From NCBI RefSeq assembly GCF_007744675.1, contig NZ_CP036269.1:6827917-6891916 (forward strand): a DNA stretch of 64,000 nt, given 5' to 3'. Below the pieces are notes generated by a model that saw only the letters and a list, made by a program, of their open reading frames with translations, made no database searches and was not told the origin of the DNA. A program made the position numbers and the translations under genes. Source of the DNA: Gimesia alba (lineage in GTDB: Bacteria; Planctomycetota; Planctomycetia; Planctomycetales; Planctomycetaceae). Shown piece after piece: positions 35,836 through 45,544 of the stretch (the first letter of the stretch is position 1; each line of letters opens with the position of its first letter).

Positions 35836-37137
35836 ATGTCTCAAAAAAACCGTCTAATACTCCTCATCGGGCTGGTCATCCTGATCCCCCTGGGTACCTG
35901 GTTGTTGTTGCCCGGCTTGCCTTCCCTGGGCCAGGCACCGGAGATCTTTTCAGGGGGAACATCATATCCCGCATCTGAAATCTCATTCAAACGGGCCAAT
36001 GTCGGCCCGGATCCGGTGGGCTTACCATTGATCACGAATGTGCAAATTGTCGATTTCGATGGTGACGGAACGAATGATATTCTGGGCTGTGATTCCGATC
36101 GCGGCATTGTTTCGCTGTTTAAACCGGATGGGGAAAATCAGTGGCAGGAAGAAGTACTGCTGAGTGACCTGGCGGCGCCGGGGCATGCGACTGTGGTTGA
36201 TATCGATGGAGACGGAGATCTGGACATCATTGTTTCCATCCTCGGGAACCTGATGCCTGACGACCGGGTCATTGGACGAGTCGAGCTCTACGAACGCAAA
36301 GACAATGAATATATTCGGCACGTCATTCTGGATGACGTCAGACGCGTGGCCGACGTGCAGCCGGGAGACTTTGACGGGGACGGCGATCTAGACCTGGCCG
36401 TCGCTGTTTTTGGTTACAGCCGCGGTTCTGTGCTCTGGTTGGAAAATCGTGGCAACTTGAAATTCAGAGACCACGAACTGTTAAACGCACCGGGAACCAT
36501 TCACGTTCCCGTCGCCGACTATGATGGTGATGGTGATCTGGATATCGCAGCGATTGTCACACAGGATGAAGAAGAACTCTGGGGTTTTGAAAATCTGGGA
36601 GAAGGCAAATTCAAAAAACGACGCTTGTGGATGACGATCAATCTGGACTTGGGGGGGGCAGGCCTGATTCAAGCCGATCTGGATCAGGATGGTGATCAGG
36701 ATCTGATTTTACCAGCCGGGGACAATCTGGAAGATCTGGATGCCTATCCCCAGCCCTATCATGGTTGTCTGTGGTTCGAGAACAAAGGGAACTGGGAATT
36801 TGAAATGCAGCGTATTTCGAACCTGGGGGGCACCTATGCGGCTGATGTCGGTGACCTGGATGGAGACGGAGATCTAGATGTCGTGCTCGTCAGCATGACG
36901 AACGACTGGTACGACCCCACAACCGCCAGCGTGGTCTGGCTGGAAAATGACGGAAAACAGAATTTCAAAACCTGGCAAATCGACAGTAATCCTATTCATC
37001 TGGTGACGGTTGCCGTCTCTGATCTGAATGGTGATGGCCGCGATGATATCGTTGCCGGAGGGCTCAATCTGCGTAAGCCCTACCAGAGAATCGGCAGAAT
37101 TTCAGCCTGGCTGAATCAAGGAGGAGCGAAGCCATGA
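35836..37137 (+). CDS. FG-GAP/VCBS repeat protein, membrane-anchored
   Basis: 433 residues. An uncleaved-looking membrane segment (about 7-25) is followed by a beta-propeller of seven FG-GAP repeats, each with a calcium loop DxDGDGxxD (DFDGDGTND, DIDGDGDLD, DFDGDGDLD, DYDGDGDLD, DLDQDGDQD, DLDGDGDLD, DLNGDGRDD). Such proteins act outside the cytoplasm in adhesion or binding of sugars or proteins. Its stop overlaps the start of the TPR gene (ATGA at 37134-37137), so the pair is made together. Confidence 0.9.
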   Translation: MSQKNRLILLIGLVILIPLGTWLLLPGLPSLGQAPEIFSGGTSYPASEISFKRANVGPDPVGLPLITNVQIVDFDGDGTNDILGCDSDRGIVSLFKPDGENQWQEEVLLSDLAAPGHATVVDIDGDGDLDIIVSILGNLMPDDRVIGRVELYERKDNEYIRHVILDDVRRVADVQPGDFDGDGDLDLAVAVFGYSRGSVLWLENRGNLKFRDHELLNAPGTIHVPVADYDGDGDLDIAAIVTQDEEELWGFENLGEGKFKKRRLWMTINLDLGGAGLIQADLDQDGDQDLILPAGDNLEDLDAYPQPYHGCLWFENKGNWEFEMQRISNLGGTYAADVGDLDGDGDLDVVLVSMTNDWYDPTTASVVWLENDGKQNFKTWQIDSNPIHLVTVAVSDLNGDGRDDIVAGGLNLRKPYQRIGRISAWLNQGGAKP

Positions 37138-38519
37138 AACAACTCGTTCGACTTTTACTGCTGTTGCTTGTCATCGAATTGGGTTACTGCGGATTTCTCG
37201 TCGCAAAACGACTGTCTCGACCATTGCCCGTTCTACCCGATGCGGAATATGTAGACCCTTTAATGATGACTGATTTCCGCGAGCTGGCCCAGCAGGCTGA
37301 AACCGGATCCAGTTCGGAGTGGGTGAAATTAGGGCAGGCTTTTTTAGGCCAGGGTTTTTACAGCTATGCAGAAAATTGTTTTCGGCAGGCGGCTGAACTG
37401 GATCCGTCCAATCTAGTCGCAAAAGTCAGCTATGCGTTTTGCCTGGAACGCACAGGGCGTACTCAACAGAGCACTCTGGAGTATGAAAAACTGCTTCCTT
37501 TGAAAACAAAACGATCTGGCGTTTTTGCGAATAAGAATCATTATCTCTATGCCATTGGCAGAAACTATTTACGCGAAGAAAACGAGGCGAAAGCAGAAGA
37601 AACATTTCGTAAAAACAGGGATTTCCAGCCCGCACAATATCAACTGGCAAAACTGTTAGTACGATCGGGCCGCGTTGAAGAGGCATTGCCGATCATCAAT
37701 CGGAATCTTAAGGAACTCCCCAACTCGATGAAATTCCTGTTACTAAAGTCACAAGCACTGGAAGCGCTAGGACGTGAGGAAGAATCGATTCAGGCCGCAG
37801 AAAAGGTCGAGCGATCGTTGGCGATTATCCCGTTGAATTTTAATACGGAGTTAATCAAGCCCTACAGTGTCAGACATGGGATTGAAAAAGAGTTTGAGAC
37901 CTACAATCGTTTACTTGAACGAAATGATATGGACTATCTCGCCCAGAAACTGGACGAGATCTTTGAACTTGTCAGTGATCGTCCGATTCCACAATATAAG
38001 GCAACGCTCACCAGTATGGTTGGAGTTGAATTTCAGCGAAAGAATCCGGAGCGGATGCTTCTGTTGATTGATCAATTAAAAAAATCAGGGATTGAAAATG
38101 CCGATTTACTTCAGTTCAGAGCAGGAGCTTACTTGCTGAAAGGAGAGATGGAAAAAGCGGTGCCACTGTTAGAACGCGTGGCGCAGATGAGACCTACGAT
38201 TGAAGTTCATCAAACTCTGGCAAATTACTATCACCAGCAGCAACAGATCGAAAAACGAAATTATCATCAGGCAAAAATGGCATTGCTGCAGACAATGATT
38301 GCCTTTCGAAACGATCTGCTTCCAAATGCAGAAGAAGCAATTCAGCGCTCGGTCGAGTTGAACCCGCGTGACCCACAAGCCTGGTTCTACTATGCAGAAA
38401 CAAAACGCTTGCTGGGAGACCTGCAAAGCGCAGAGACGGCTTACAAACGCTGCCTGGAACTCAACCCCAATCATGGCCGCGCGATTCGGGAACTGTCGCG
38501 AATCGAGACAGAGCAATAG
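37134..38519 (+). CDS. TPR repeat protein, membrane-anchored
   Basis: 461 residues with an N-terminal membrane segment (about 4-22) and tetratricopeptide repeats through most of the rest, clearest at about 65-130 and 395-460 (AWFYYAETKRLLGDLQSAET, AYKRCLELNPNHGRAIREL). It probably serves as a periplasmic scaffold for the FG-GAP partner with which it overlaps by four bases; pairs of FG-GAP and TPR proteins are common in planctomycetes. Partner and process unknown. Confidence 0.88.
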   Translation: MKQLVRLLLLLLVIELGYCGFLVAKRLSRPLPVLPDAEYVDPLMMTDFRELAQQAETGSSSEWVKLGQAFLGQGFYSYAENCFRQAAELDPSNLVAKVSYAFCLERTGRTQQSTLEYEKLLPLKTKRSGVFANKNHYLYAIGRNYLREENEAKAEETFRKNRDFQPAQYQLAKLLVRSGRVEEALPIINRNLKELPNSMKFLLLKSQALEALGREEESIQAAEKVERSLAIIPLNFNTELIKPYSVRHGIEKEFETYNRLLERNDMDYLAQKLDEIFELVSDRPIPQYKATLTSMVGVEFQRKNPERMLLLIDQLKKSGIENADLLQFRAGAYLLKGEMEKAVPLLERVAQMRPTIEVHQTLANYYHQQQQIEKRNYHQAKMALLQTMIAFRNDLLPNAEEAIQRSVELNPRDPQAWFYYAETKRLLGDLQSAETAYKRCLELNPNHGRAIRELSRIETEQ

Positions 38520-38554
38520 CATTCGTCAATAACAAAGATTACTCAAAATAAAAA

Positions 38555-38584
38555 ACCCGATTCCTTCAAGAAGAGGAATCGGGT
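38555..38584 (-). terminator. Rho-independent terminator of the DUF1559 gene
   Basis: A perfect 11-bp stem, ACCCGATTCCT/AGGAATCGGGT, loop TCAAGAAG, flanked by six A on the left that give a T-run on the minus strand. It serves the minus-strand gene ending at 38621; for the plus-strand TPR gene there is no T-run. Confidence 0.8.
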
Positions 38585-38620
38585 AAAAATAAACTGAAGA
38601 AAGCTTCCAGTCAGACCGGA

Positions 38621-39595
38621 TTAAAATTCACCGATGACTTCGCCGCCAGTGCGGGTGTAGAGTGCTCTGTAGGTTCCCAGGTCGATGTTTTCTGACAGGA
38701 AGCGAACCTGACCATCGCCTAACAGGAAGTGGGCGCCGCCAACGTGTGAACTGGATGCAGTCCAGGCTGGTCCCCAACTGATGCTGGAACCATTCAGCAT
38801 GTAAACAGTACTGCCTCCACCATTGATAGCGACATCCAAGCCTCTTAAGCTGGTGTGCCATCCGGCAGCACCTGTGTAATTACGTGGACCAATCCACAAG
38901 CCACCAGCCCAGTTACAGGTTGCACCACCGCAGGCCTTGATTGTACTCGGGTCCGAGGCTGTAGTGCGTTCTCCAACGAACAGCGTATTACTACTTCCAT
39001 CAGTAATGGACTTCATCCGGATTTTGGAGTTAACAAAGAAACACCCATTCCGACCATTAGCTCCTGTTGCAGCACAGGCCAGGTAGTTTGATTTTCCGTA
39101 GCTGCTGCAATCTGTGTTAATCCCTTCCATGGGATCGGAAGGACAATTGAAAACAGGTAAGACAACCTTGGCCGAAGGAATCGCATCGGTCATTGAACCA
39201 TCATGATTGGCATCCAACCAGTTGTAGGTAAAGCCATTGGTCTCTGAACCGATATTGTTGTAAAGCGGCGCCTGATCCATAAAAGGCAGAATCATGGTTC
39301 CCCAGCCGAGGCCGTTCTTATTCTCAGCTTCTGATGCACCCGTGTTTAGGCCGGGATTACTATCAATATAGGCGGGAGGAAAGACACGATGAGTTTCGTG
39401 GTAGTTGTGCAAAGCCAGTCCGATCTGTTTCAAACTGTTTTTACATGTACTCCGCCGAGCTGCCTCACGGGCCTGCTGAACAGCCGGCAATAGCAGTGCG
39501 ATTAAGATGGCAATGATGGCAATCACCACCAGAAGCTCGATCAGTGTAAAACCGAACTTCCGAAAAAAGGGACTTCTGCGCTGAAATAGTTTCAT
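38621..39595 (-). CDS. DUF1559 prepilin-like protein 1
   Basis: 324 residues from ATG 39595 (GGAGG at 39607-39611). The N terminus is a type IV prepilin signal: RKFGFTLIELLVVIAIIAIL, with cleavage expected after the Gly before FTLIE. The DUF1559 body follows, ending with the H-x9-DG motif (HVGGAHFLLGDG) and VRFLSENID. The family is greatly expanded in planctomycetes and likely forms pseudopilus-like or cell-surface structures; function unproven. A small lipoprotein gene lies upstream in the same direction. Confidence 0.92.
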   Translation of the reverse strand: MKLFQRRSPFFRKFGFTLIELLVVIAIIAILIALLLPAVQQAREAARRSTCKNSLKQIGLALHNYHETHRVFPPAYIDSNPGLNTGASEAENKNGLGWGTMILPFMDQAPLYNNIGSETNGFTYNWLDANHDGSMTDAIPSAKVVLPVFNCPSDPMEGINTDCSSYGKSNYLACAATGANGRNGCFFVNSKIRMKSITDGSSNTLFVGERTTASDPSTIKACGGATCNWAGGLWIGPRNYTGAAGWHTSLRGLDVAINGGGSTVYMLNGSSISWGPAWTASSSHVGGAHFLLGDGQVRFLSENIDLGTYRALYTRTGGEVIGEF

Positions 39596-39897
39596 AGCGA
39601 CATTTTCCTCCAGAATTAAAATGAAATGAAATGAATTCACGAATGGAAACTGAAAAATTGATTGAAATCAACAATAGAAAGTAAGGGCAGATTTGTGAAA
39701 ATGAAGTAAACCCCTTACGTATTTTGTAGATAGAAATACAACATCCATTATAACTAGGGGACCCGATCGAATCGATGAGTTACCCAATAAATCCCTGTTT
39801 TACAATGGGATTTATGTTCACATCCCCATTCACTTATATAAAAAAGGCAATAGTTCCACGACATCAAACCGAAACATTTGTCCACAAAGTGATCCGC
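39596..39897. other. Intergenic region between lipoprotein and DUF1559 genes
   Basis: AT-rich, 302 bp. No clear terminator, so both genes may share a transcript. Nothing else seen. Confidence 0.4.
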
Positions 39898-40317
39898 TTA
39901 ACTGGTTAGATCAAAATTGATGGTATTTTCACCTGCTTTGACCTCTTCTTTAAGTGTCGTTTCGGAATTGTATTTCGCGGGAATCGGATCTTTATAGGTT
40001 TGACCAGGAGGAGTCGGGGCCTCTTGTGGTGTCGTGATGCTCACATTATGGGAACCAATAACAGCCCCCATGGTGTCGCGTAAATACCCCAGCTCATACT
40101 TTCCTGCTTCATCAGTGACGCCATTCGAGGCTCTACCTTCTGCGGGAGTGAATGTTACTGTGACATTAGGCAACGGTGCCCCATCCATGGTGACGATGCC
40201 TGTGACCGTTCCCAAATCAGGTTGATCATCGGCACCACCGCCACCACAGCCTGCACTGAAAATTAGAGGAAAGACTGACAGCAGAGCTAATAAGCATAAC
40301 TTCGAAGACTTCATCAT
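39898..40317 (-). CDS. Small lipoprotein with carboxypeptidase-regulatory-like fold
   Basis: 139 residues. Signal peptide with lipobox FSAGC, then a Gly-rich linker and one beta-sandwich domain of the carboxypeptidase-regulatory or transthyretin type (GTVTGIVTMDGAPLPNVTVT, then TDEAGKYELGYL). AGGAG sits before two adjacent ATGs (40317 and 40314). Planctomycete DUF1559 genes are often next to such lipoproteins; an envelope partner role is inferred. Confidence 0.85.
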   Translation of the reverse strand: MMKSSKLCLLALLSVFPLIFSAGCGGGGADDQPDLGTVTGIVTMDGAPLPNVTVTFTPAEGRASNGVTDEAGKYELGYLRDTMGAVIGSHNVSITTPQEAPTPPGQTYKDPIPAKYNSETTLKEEVKAGENTINFDLTS

Positions 40318-40519
40318 GACTCCTGGCGCTTTTGAGATTTTTGAAATGCAGAAAATAGAAAAGAAAGATCAATCGTTACTAATATAATATATTGACGCCG
40401 ATGTCAAACAGGTGGTAGACCGTTCTTTTGCATCGTCGTGAGGATTTCTGTACAAGAGGATACAAAAACAAAGTGAATTGGTTACCGACGAACTCTGCTC
40501 ATCAAGTAAGGAATAAGTA

Positions 40520-40969
40520 ATGCAAATCTGGGTCGACGCGGATGCCTGTCCGGGCGAAATAAAAGAGTTGTTATTTCGCGCCGCGAAACGCACGAAGACC
40601 AGAATCACGCTCGTCGCGAACCAGCCTCTGCACACGCCTCGTTCCGAATTCATTGACAGTCTACTCGTTCCCCCCGGATTAAATGTCGCCGATCAACGCA
40701 TCGTCGAACTGGTTCAATCCGGCGACCTCGTAATTACGGCTGACATTCCTCTGGCGGCTGACGTGGTTGCCAAAGGGGGACAGGCTCTGAATCCGCGTGG
40801 CACGCTCTATACCGATGCGAATATCGGTGCCATCCTGGCTTCGCGAGACTTAATGGATGATCTGCGCGGGGAAGGTGTCATCACTGGTGGACCGGCCAAT
40901 TTTAATAACAAAGATCGCCAGGCGTTCGCCAATCAACTCGACCGCTGGCTCACCGCTTCAAAGAAATAA
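40520..40969 (+). CDS. YaiI/YqxD family protein (UPF0178, DUF188)
   Basis: 149 residues, full length for the family. Hallmarks: IWVDADACPGEIKELLFRAA at the N terminus, VANQP, GDLVITADIPLAADVV and ALNPRGTLYT. The fold resembles PIN-type nucleases with clustered acidic residues, but no activity is established. AAGGA precedes ATG 40520. It is a single gene between minus-strand lipoprotein genes. Cytoplasmic. Confidence 0.93.
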   Translation: MQIWVDADACPGEIKELLFRAAKRTKTRITLVANQPLHTPRSEFIDSLLVPPGLNVADQRIVELVQSGDLVITADIPLAADVVAKGGQALNPRGTLYTDANIGAILASRDLMDDLRGEGVITGGPANFNNKDRQAFANQLDRWLTASKK

Positions 40970-40993
40970 AAAATGCGATGGAATGTATTCGTG

Positions 40994-41389
40994 TTACATG
41001 CCGGAAATTTTATCCCGGGCTTCTTGCCACTCAAGGCTTTCCGGTATATCCAGAACAACAGGTTCCTCGCCTACAGTCACATCGGCGACTTTTGCACGTG
41101 CACCACTGATGTAGGCGTAAACGGTGTATTCGCCCGGCGGCACAGCAGAGATGTATGTAAAGCTGACATGATCATCGCGGACCGGAAACACATGGGGTTC
41201 CTGGCTTTCATCCTTCGGCCAATACACCACGTTGAGTACATCACCATTGGCTAATGTCCCTGAAACTTTCGTCCCTTCCGGAAGCTCAATGTCGGGTTCC
41301 TGCGAACACGCGGTAAGCCCGCTCAGCAGACTGAAACCAATCAGCAATCGAAAGCATACTTTTTGAAGTTGAAGAACAGACATTCTCAT
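40994..41389 (-). CDS. Small lipoprotein with transthyretin-like domain
   Basis: 131 residues. Signal peptide with lipobox LTAC near residue 28, followed by a single beta-rich domain (KVSGTLANGDVLNVVYWP, PPGEYTVYAYISGA), like the regulatory-type domains of the lipoprotein at 39898. It lies just downstream of the second DUF1559 gene (62 bp) on the same strand, repeating the DUF1559/lipoprotein pairing seen before. Function unknown. Confidence 0.78.
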   Translation of the reverse strand: MRMSVLQLQKVCFRLLIGFSLLSGLTACSQEPDIELPEGTKVSGTLANGDVLNVVYWPKDESQEPHVFPVRDDHVSFTYISAVPPGEYTVYAYISGARAKVADVTVGEEPVVLDIPESLEWQEARDKISGM

Positions 41390-41451
41390 AGATCCCGAAC
41401 AAGCAGGAATATAGTGTTGTGATCCAGGTCAGGTAGAAACATAAGGAGAAA

Positions 41452-42447
41452 TTAGTATTCTCCGATGACTTCTCCTTGCTCACGCGTCCCTAACGCACGA
41501 CAGATATTACGATCCAGATTATCACTCAGAAATCGAACCGAACCGTCGGCCAGTAGTCCATGCGCGCCGCCTGTATGCCTGCTGCGCATCGGCAGTGCAT
41601 ATGCGGGACCATTTACCGTGCCGGGACAATGGGGGCAATTTCCATCGCGTTGACAGTCGGCTGCCGGATGATTGGGTGGACGCCCCATGATAATGTAATT
41701 CCGCCCCTCTTTGGTCGACCAGTCCTTTCCCCGATAGGTGAGCGTATTCGAACCATTGTTGGAAGAGTCCGCTAAACAGTCACTGGCCGCAGCAGAACCG
41801 CCCTGATTCCAATATTTATCCAAGTGATTGATTTCGCCATACGCGAGCGTATTTGACAAACCGTCAGTGACATCCCGAAACTTGATATTCTCAGTCCAGA
41901 ACATTCCCCCTTTGAGCCCATTGGCAGGACTTCCTGGGTTGGCAACTTGATGCGAACCAGAAATCGGCAAATAGGAGATCTGCCGTTTATTATTGGAAAT
42001 TTCTTTATCGGAGGGACAATGAAACAGCGCCAACCGCACGTTGGTATTCGTTCGATTGGTGCCGGCACCGCCAGTCGAATAATAATCCTTTGGAGGATTC
42101 TGGAAATTCAGCTGATTGTAAATATTGGCCTGATCCATAAAGGGTAGCATCAAAGCCGTGGCACTCCACCCGCTGGAATAGCTACAAGGTCCCCAGGAAG
42201 CGTAGCTATAATTCCGTGAGCACGTTCCACCAGGAGCGATCACTGAGTGTGTTTCAGCATAGTTATGAATGGCCAGTCCGAATTGCTTGAGATTGTTCTT
42301 GCAACTGCTGCGCCGGGCAGCTTCGCGAGCCTGTTGGACAGCCGGCAATAAGAGTGCAATCAGAATCGCGATGATGGCGATCACAACCAGAAGTTCAATC
42401 AGAGTAAAACCGCTTCGGTTCTTCGGCGGACTTTGAATTCTAAACAT
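41452..42447 (-). CDS. DUF1559 prepilin-like protein 2
   Basis: 331 residues from ATG 42447 (an in-frame GTG lies at 42453). Prepilin-type N terminus RSGFTLIELLVVIAIIAILI followed by AVQQAREAARRSSCKNNLKQ, nearly the same as in the protein at 38621. H-x9-DG near the end (HTGGAHGLLADG), then VRFLSDNLD. The middle differs strongly from its relative, suggesting separate binding partners. The lipoprotein gene at 40994 follows on the same strand. Confidence 0.92.
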   Translation of the reverse strand: MFRIQSPPKNRSGFTLIELLVVIAIIAILIALLLPAVQQAREAARRSSCKNNLKQFGLAIHNYAETHSVIAPGGTCSRNYSYASWGPCSYSSGWSATALMLPFMDQANIYNQLNFQNPPKDYYSTGGAGTNRTNTNVRLALFHCPSDKEISNNKRQISYLPISGSHQVANPGSPANGLKGGMFWTENIKFRDVTDGLSNTLAYGEINHLDKYWNQGGSAAASDCLADSSNNGSNTLTYRGKDWSTKEGRNYIIMGRPPNHPAADCQRDGNCPHCPGTVNGPAYALPMRSRHTGGAHGLLADGSVRFLSDNLDRNICRALGTREQGEVIGEY

Positions 42448-42712
42448 GAGCACGTTCCGTTCAGAAAGAAACTATAAGGCAGGAAAAATTGAGGAATCCA
42501 TTGTGAGGAAACTATTTTATATAGGTTCTCGGTGGCAGATTCCATCCTGATTTTACATGAATGTTCAGACTGACAGACTTTACTTTCTTTAGAATTACAG
42601 GTTTTCACCTACCACATCATGGTTAGCACTAAACCCTAAAGGTCCTAGTTCAATTCAGAACCCGCCTGATTGAGAAAACAGACTCCTTCACAGGCAACTC
42701 CTCATCAATCAA
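42448..42712. other. Intergenic region
   Basis: AT-rich upstream region of the DUF1559 gene; nothing else recognised. Confidence 0.35.
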
Positions 42713-42744
42713 AAAAGCCCGAATGCAATCACATTCGGGCTTTT
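42713..42744 (-). terminator. Rho-independent terminator of the SulP gene
   Basis: A perfect 13-bp stem, AAAAGCCCGAATG/CATTCGGGCTTTT, loop CAATCA. On the minus strand it is followed by a run of six T, placing it right after the SulP gene that ends at 42768; it could also work in the other direction. Confidence 0.85.
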
Positions 42745-42767
42745 GATTCGATCGGTGAATCCAATAC

Positions 42768-44495
42768 TCATATCATCTTGGTGATGTGATAGTGCCGATC
42801 CTCTGAAATATCAACTTCGGCAAGATCCCCAGCGCGCTCAATCATACGTTTGCAATCTGAATTCAAATTCCGAAGATGCAGGCATTTTCCTTCCTGACGA
42901 TAACGTTCGGCTATTTTATTGATGGCTTCAATTGCCGATTGATCGTAAACCCGCGAAAAGTAAAAATCGATCGCCACCACCGGCGGATCATTCACCGGAT
43001 CGAGCAGTTCGCGAAAACTACTGACCGAAGCGAAGAACAGAGGTCCGTGTAACTGATAGACTTTTTTATCTTCCTCAAAGTGAATGTCGGCCATCATATG
43101 CGTTGCATGATGCCAAGCAAAAATCAACGCTTGTACGATGATTCCCAGTAAAACCGCAACAGCCAGATTATGAAACAGAACCGTGTAACCGGCCACCAGC
43201 ACCATCACCAGCACATCACTTTTGGGAACTTTGTTCCAGGTATGTAGCGTACTCCATTCAAACGTGCCGATCACGACCATGAACATCACACCCACCAGCG
43301 CCGCCATCGGCACCATTGAGATCACCGGCTTCAGCAAGACCACCAGTGTCATTAATCCGACGGCTCCGACAACCCCGGAAAGACGCCCGCGTCCGCCGGA
43401 ATTCACATTGATCAGTGACTGGCCGATCATCGCGCAACCACCCATGCCGCCAAACAGGCCACAGACAATGTTCGCCGCGCCCTGGCCGATACATTCGCGG
43501 TTACCGCTGCCCCGCGTTTCCGTAATTTCATCAATCAGCGTCAGCGTCATCAACGATTCTATTAACCCCACGCCCGCCAGAATGAGCGCGAACGGGAAAA
43601 TAATCATCAGCGTTTCCCAGGTAAAGGGGGCGAGGACATACCGCGAATCGAGAAAGAACAACATCGGGAGCGGCTCTTCCGTCGCTTTCACCGAAGCCAC
43701 CGCGGAAGCAATTTGTGCCTCACTCAAAACAGAAACATCAACGGCTTTGTTCTCGTCTACTTGAGCCACTGTCCCGTTCTCAACTTCCACCTCTTCAGCG
43801 GCATCCTTGACGGCATTGGCTCTCAGGTTATTCATCATCAGGTCGTCCACGGTCTGCACGACGTTACTCTGACCGGCAGGAGACCAGCTCTCTGGAGCAA
43901 ATTTATTAATGCTCACCGCAATCACAGACACCATGATAATCGCTGCCAGTGAACTCGGAACCGCTTTTGTCAGTTTGGGAAGCAAGACAATCACAGCCAT
44001 CGTCAACGCGACAAGTGCCACCATGATCGTCATCGAAGCACCAGGCAAGAACGTCATCGTTCCATCAATCCCCAGCGTCTTGAAGCTGCCAATTTGCGCC
44101 AGGCCAATCACAATCGCCAAGCCGTTCACAAATCCCAACATCACCGAATGCGGCACCAGGCGAATCAATTTCCCCAGCCGCAACACACCCACTGTAATTT
44201 GCAGCAAGCCACATAAAATGACAGCCGGAAACAGATATTGAATTCCATGCATGGCGACCAGCGAAACGACTACTACGGCCATCGCACCGGTGGCTCCGGA
44301 AATCATACCCGGACGACCGCCGGCAAGAGCACTCACAAATCCGATAAAGAATGCAGAATAGAGACCAACCGTGGGAGGGACTCCGGCAACAAACGCAAAC
44401 GCGACCGCCTCAGGCACCAGCGCCAGTGCAACGGTCAACCCCGACAATACATCATCCTTGACGGAAGCAGTATGCTTCGAAAAATACTCTAACAT
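42768..44495 (-). CDS. SulP-family anion transporter with STAS domain
   Basis: 575 residues from ATG 44495, with GGAG five bases upstream; a longer frame from 44519 has no such site. Ten or more membrane helices with the SulP signature ([20 protein letters not shown], then [14 protein letters not shown]), an unusual hydrophilic insert between helices (about 205-275, charged), and a C-terminal STAS domain (about 470-575, [17 protein letters not shown]). The family carries sulfate, bicarbonate or other anions; substrate is not decidable here, though sulfate released by the nearby sulfatases would fit. Own terminator at 42713. Confidence 0.92.
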   Translation of the reverse strand: MLEYFSKHTASVKDDVLSGLTVALALVPEAVAFAFVAGVPPTVGLYSAFFIGFVSALAGGRPGMISGATGAMAVVVVSLVAMHGIQYLFPAVILCGLLQITVGVLRLGKLIRLVPHSVMLGFVNGLAIVIGLAQIGSFKTLGIDGTMTFLPGASMTIMVALVALTMAVIVLLPKLTKAVPSSLAAIIMVSVIAVSINKFAPESWSPAGQSNVVQTVDDLMMNNLRANAVKDAAEEVEVENGTVAQVDENKAVDVSVLSEAQIASAVASVKATEEPLPMLFFLDSRYVLAPFTWETLMIIFPFALILAGVGLIESLMTLTLIDEITETRGSGNRECIGQGAANIVCGLFGGMGGCAMIGQSLINVNSGGRGRLSGVVGAVGLMTLVVLLKPVISMVPMAALVGVMFMVVIGTFEWSTLHTWNKVPKSDVLVMVLVAGYTVLFHNLAVAVLLGIIVQALIFAWHHATHMMADIHFEEDKKVYQLHGPLFFASVSSFRELLDPVNDPPVVAIDFYFSRVYDQSAIEAINKIAERYRQEGKCLHLRNLNSDCKRMIERAGDLAEVDISEDRHYHITKMI

Positions 44496-45054
44496 CAAAA
44501 CTCCAATTACCGTTCTCAAAATCTGTCTGCACAGTCAGCCTGTACGACGAACGCATTCGCCTGCAGACTCTCCATGCTAACGCTGGAAAAGGGGCGCACA
44601 TTGAACAAAACCGCTCGAGTGCAAAAGCAGACTTGTCTTCCAGCTAAAACTGAAACGACAAGGGTTAGCAACACAATCTGTTAACTGTTTAGATTCAAAC
44701 AGAACCTTTCGACGATACGCAGGACCATCTCAGGGAGCGCGTTGCAGGAAACCAGGTGGGACGTTGAAGGGATCAACTAATTGAATTGAGGGGCGTAACA
44801 GCCCTCAGTTCATTTTCCGTGCCCCACTTGTAATCGATCTCCACAGGCTTCACAAGCACGATTTTCGAAGATCTTCCGATTTTATGGCACTTTCACGCGA
44901 TATTCACACGAATCATGCGACAATACAGGTCGCAACTGCAGGAAGACGCAGGACCACCTGCAACTCACCCTTACCAATCGCAGAACGATTAATGTAGAAT
45001 CCATTTGACTGAACGCCTGAATTCAGTAAGAACACACAAGGAAACGACCCGCAC
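44496..45054. other. Intergenic region between divergent genes
   Basis: 559 bp without a credible gene. A small TGAGGG/CCCTCA hairpin lies near 44785-44810. It must hold promoters for the SulP gene and the small membrane protein at 45055. No known riboswitch or RNA was recognised. Confidence 0.4.
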
Positions 45055-45393
45055 ATGGACAATAAACATTATCTGGTACTGACGGGAGCCAGTCTCACTC
45101 CTTGCGTTCTATACTCGCTCAGTTTGCTTTTAGTCTTTTTTGGTGATGCCTATCTCAACCTGTTTCCCGCATTCCGCCTGGAAGGATTTACGATCAAATT
45201 TTTGTGCGTCTCCGCTATTGGTGTTGCCACCTTCTGTTTGTTTTACCTGGGGATCAGGGTCAGCTTGAATTGGATTGAGAAGCTGTTGCACTTCTTCTTA
45301 TGGACCGTCTTTTCAATCACGATGGTTGGGTTTTCATTCCTTTTCACATTGGCTTTGATCATTGTCATCTACGGTTTTCCCGTACCCGACTAA
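45055..45393 (+). CDS. Small integral membrane protein, unrecognised
   Basis: 112 residues with three hydrophobic segments (about 10-30, 45-70, 78-108), short loops and no polar domain. AAGGAAAC lies upstream of ATG 45055. No family recognised. It stands 150 bp before the BlaI promoter region on the same strand and does not seem to be part of that operon, which has its own promoter. Confidence 0.6.
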   Translation: MDNKHYLVLTGASLTPCVLYSLSLLLVFFGDAYLNLFPAFRLEGFTIKFLCVSAIGVATFCLFYLGIRVSLNWIEKLLHFFLWTVFSITMVGFSFLFTLALIIVIYGFPVPD

Positions 45394-45484
45394 AGTGAAA
45401 TCAATCGGCGGCCCTAAGTCGATTGCTGAACCCCGAACACGGTGAGGGTACGACATCTCAACCAGGACTTCCAGAAGAATCCTC

Positions 45485-45521
45485 TTGACACCGTTTACAT
45501 TTGTAGTTATTTACACATGTA
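45485..45521 (+). promoter_or_regulatory. Promoter overlapped by two BlaI-type operators
   Basis: -35 TTGACA (45485-45490), 17-bp spacer, -10-like TATTTA (45508-45513). Two operators with classical BlaI/MecI halves lie on it: TACATTTGTA (45496-45505) and TACACATGTA (45512-45521), centres 16 bp apart. A repressor here would block polymerase directly. The repressor gene starts at 45545, which indicates self-repression. Confidence 0.75.
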
Positions 45522-45544
45522 ATCATTTAAGAAGGAACTTTCAA

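Noticed and set aside
40369-40653. 94-codon minus-strand ORF over the start of the YaiI-like gene
   Set aside because: Overlaps a well conserved family on the other strand and has no likeness of its own.
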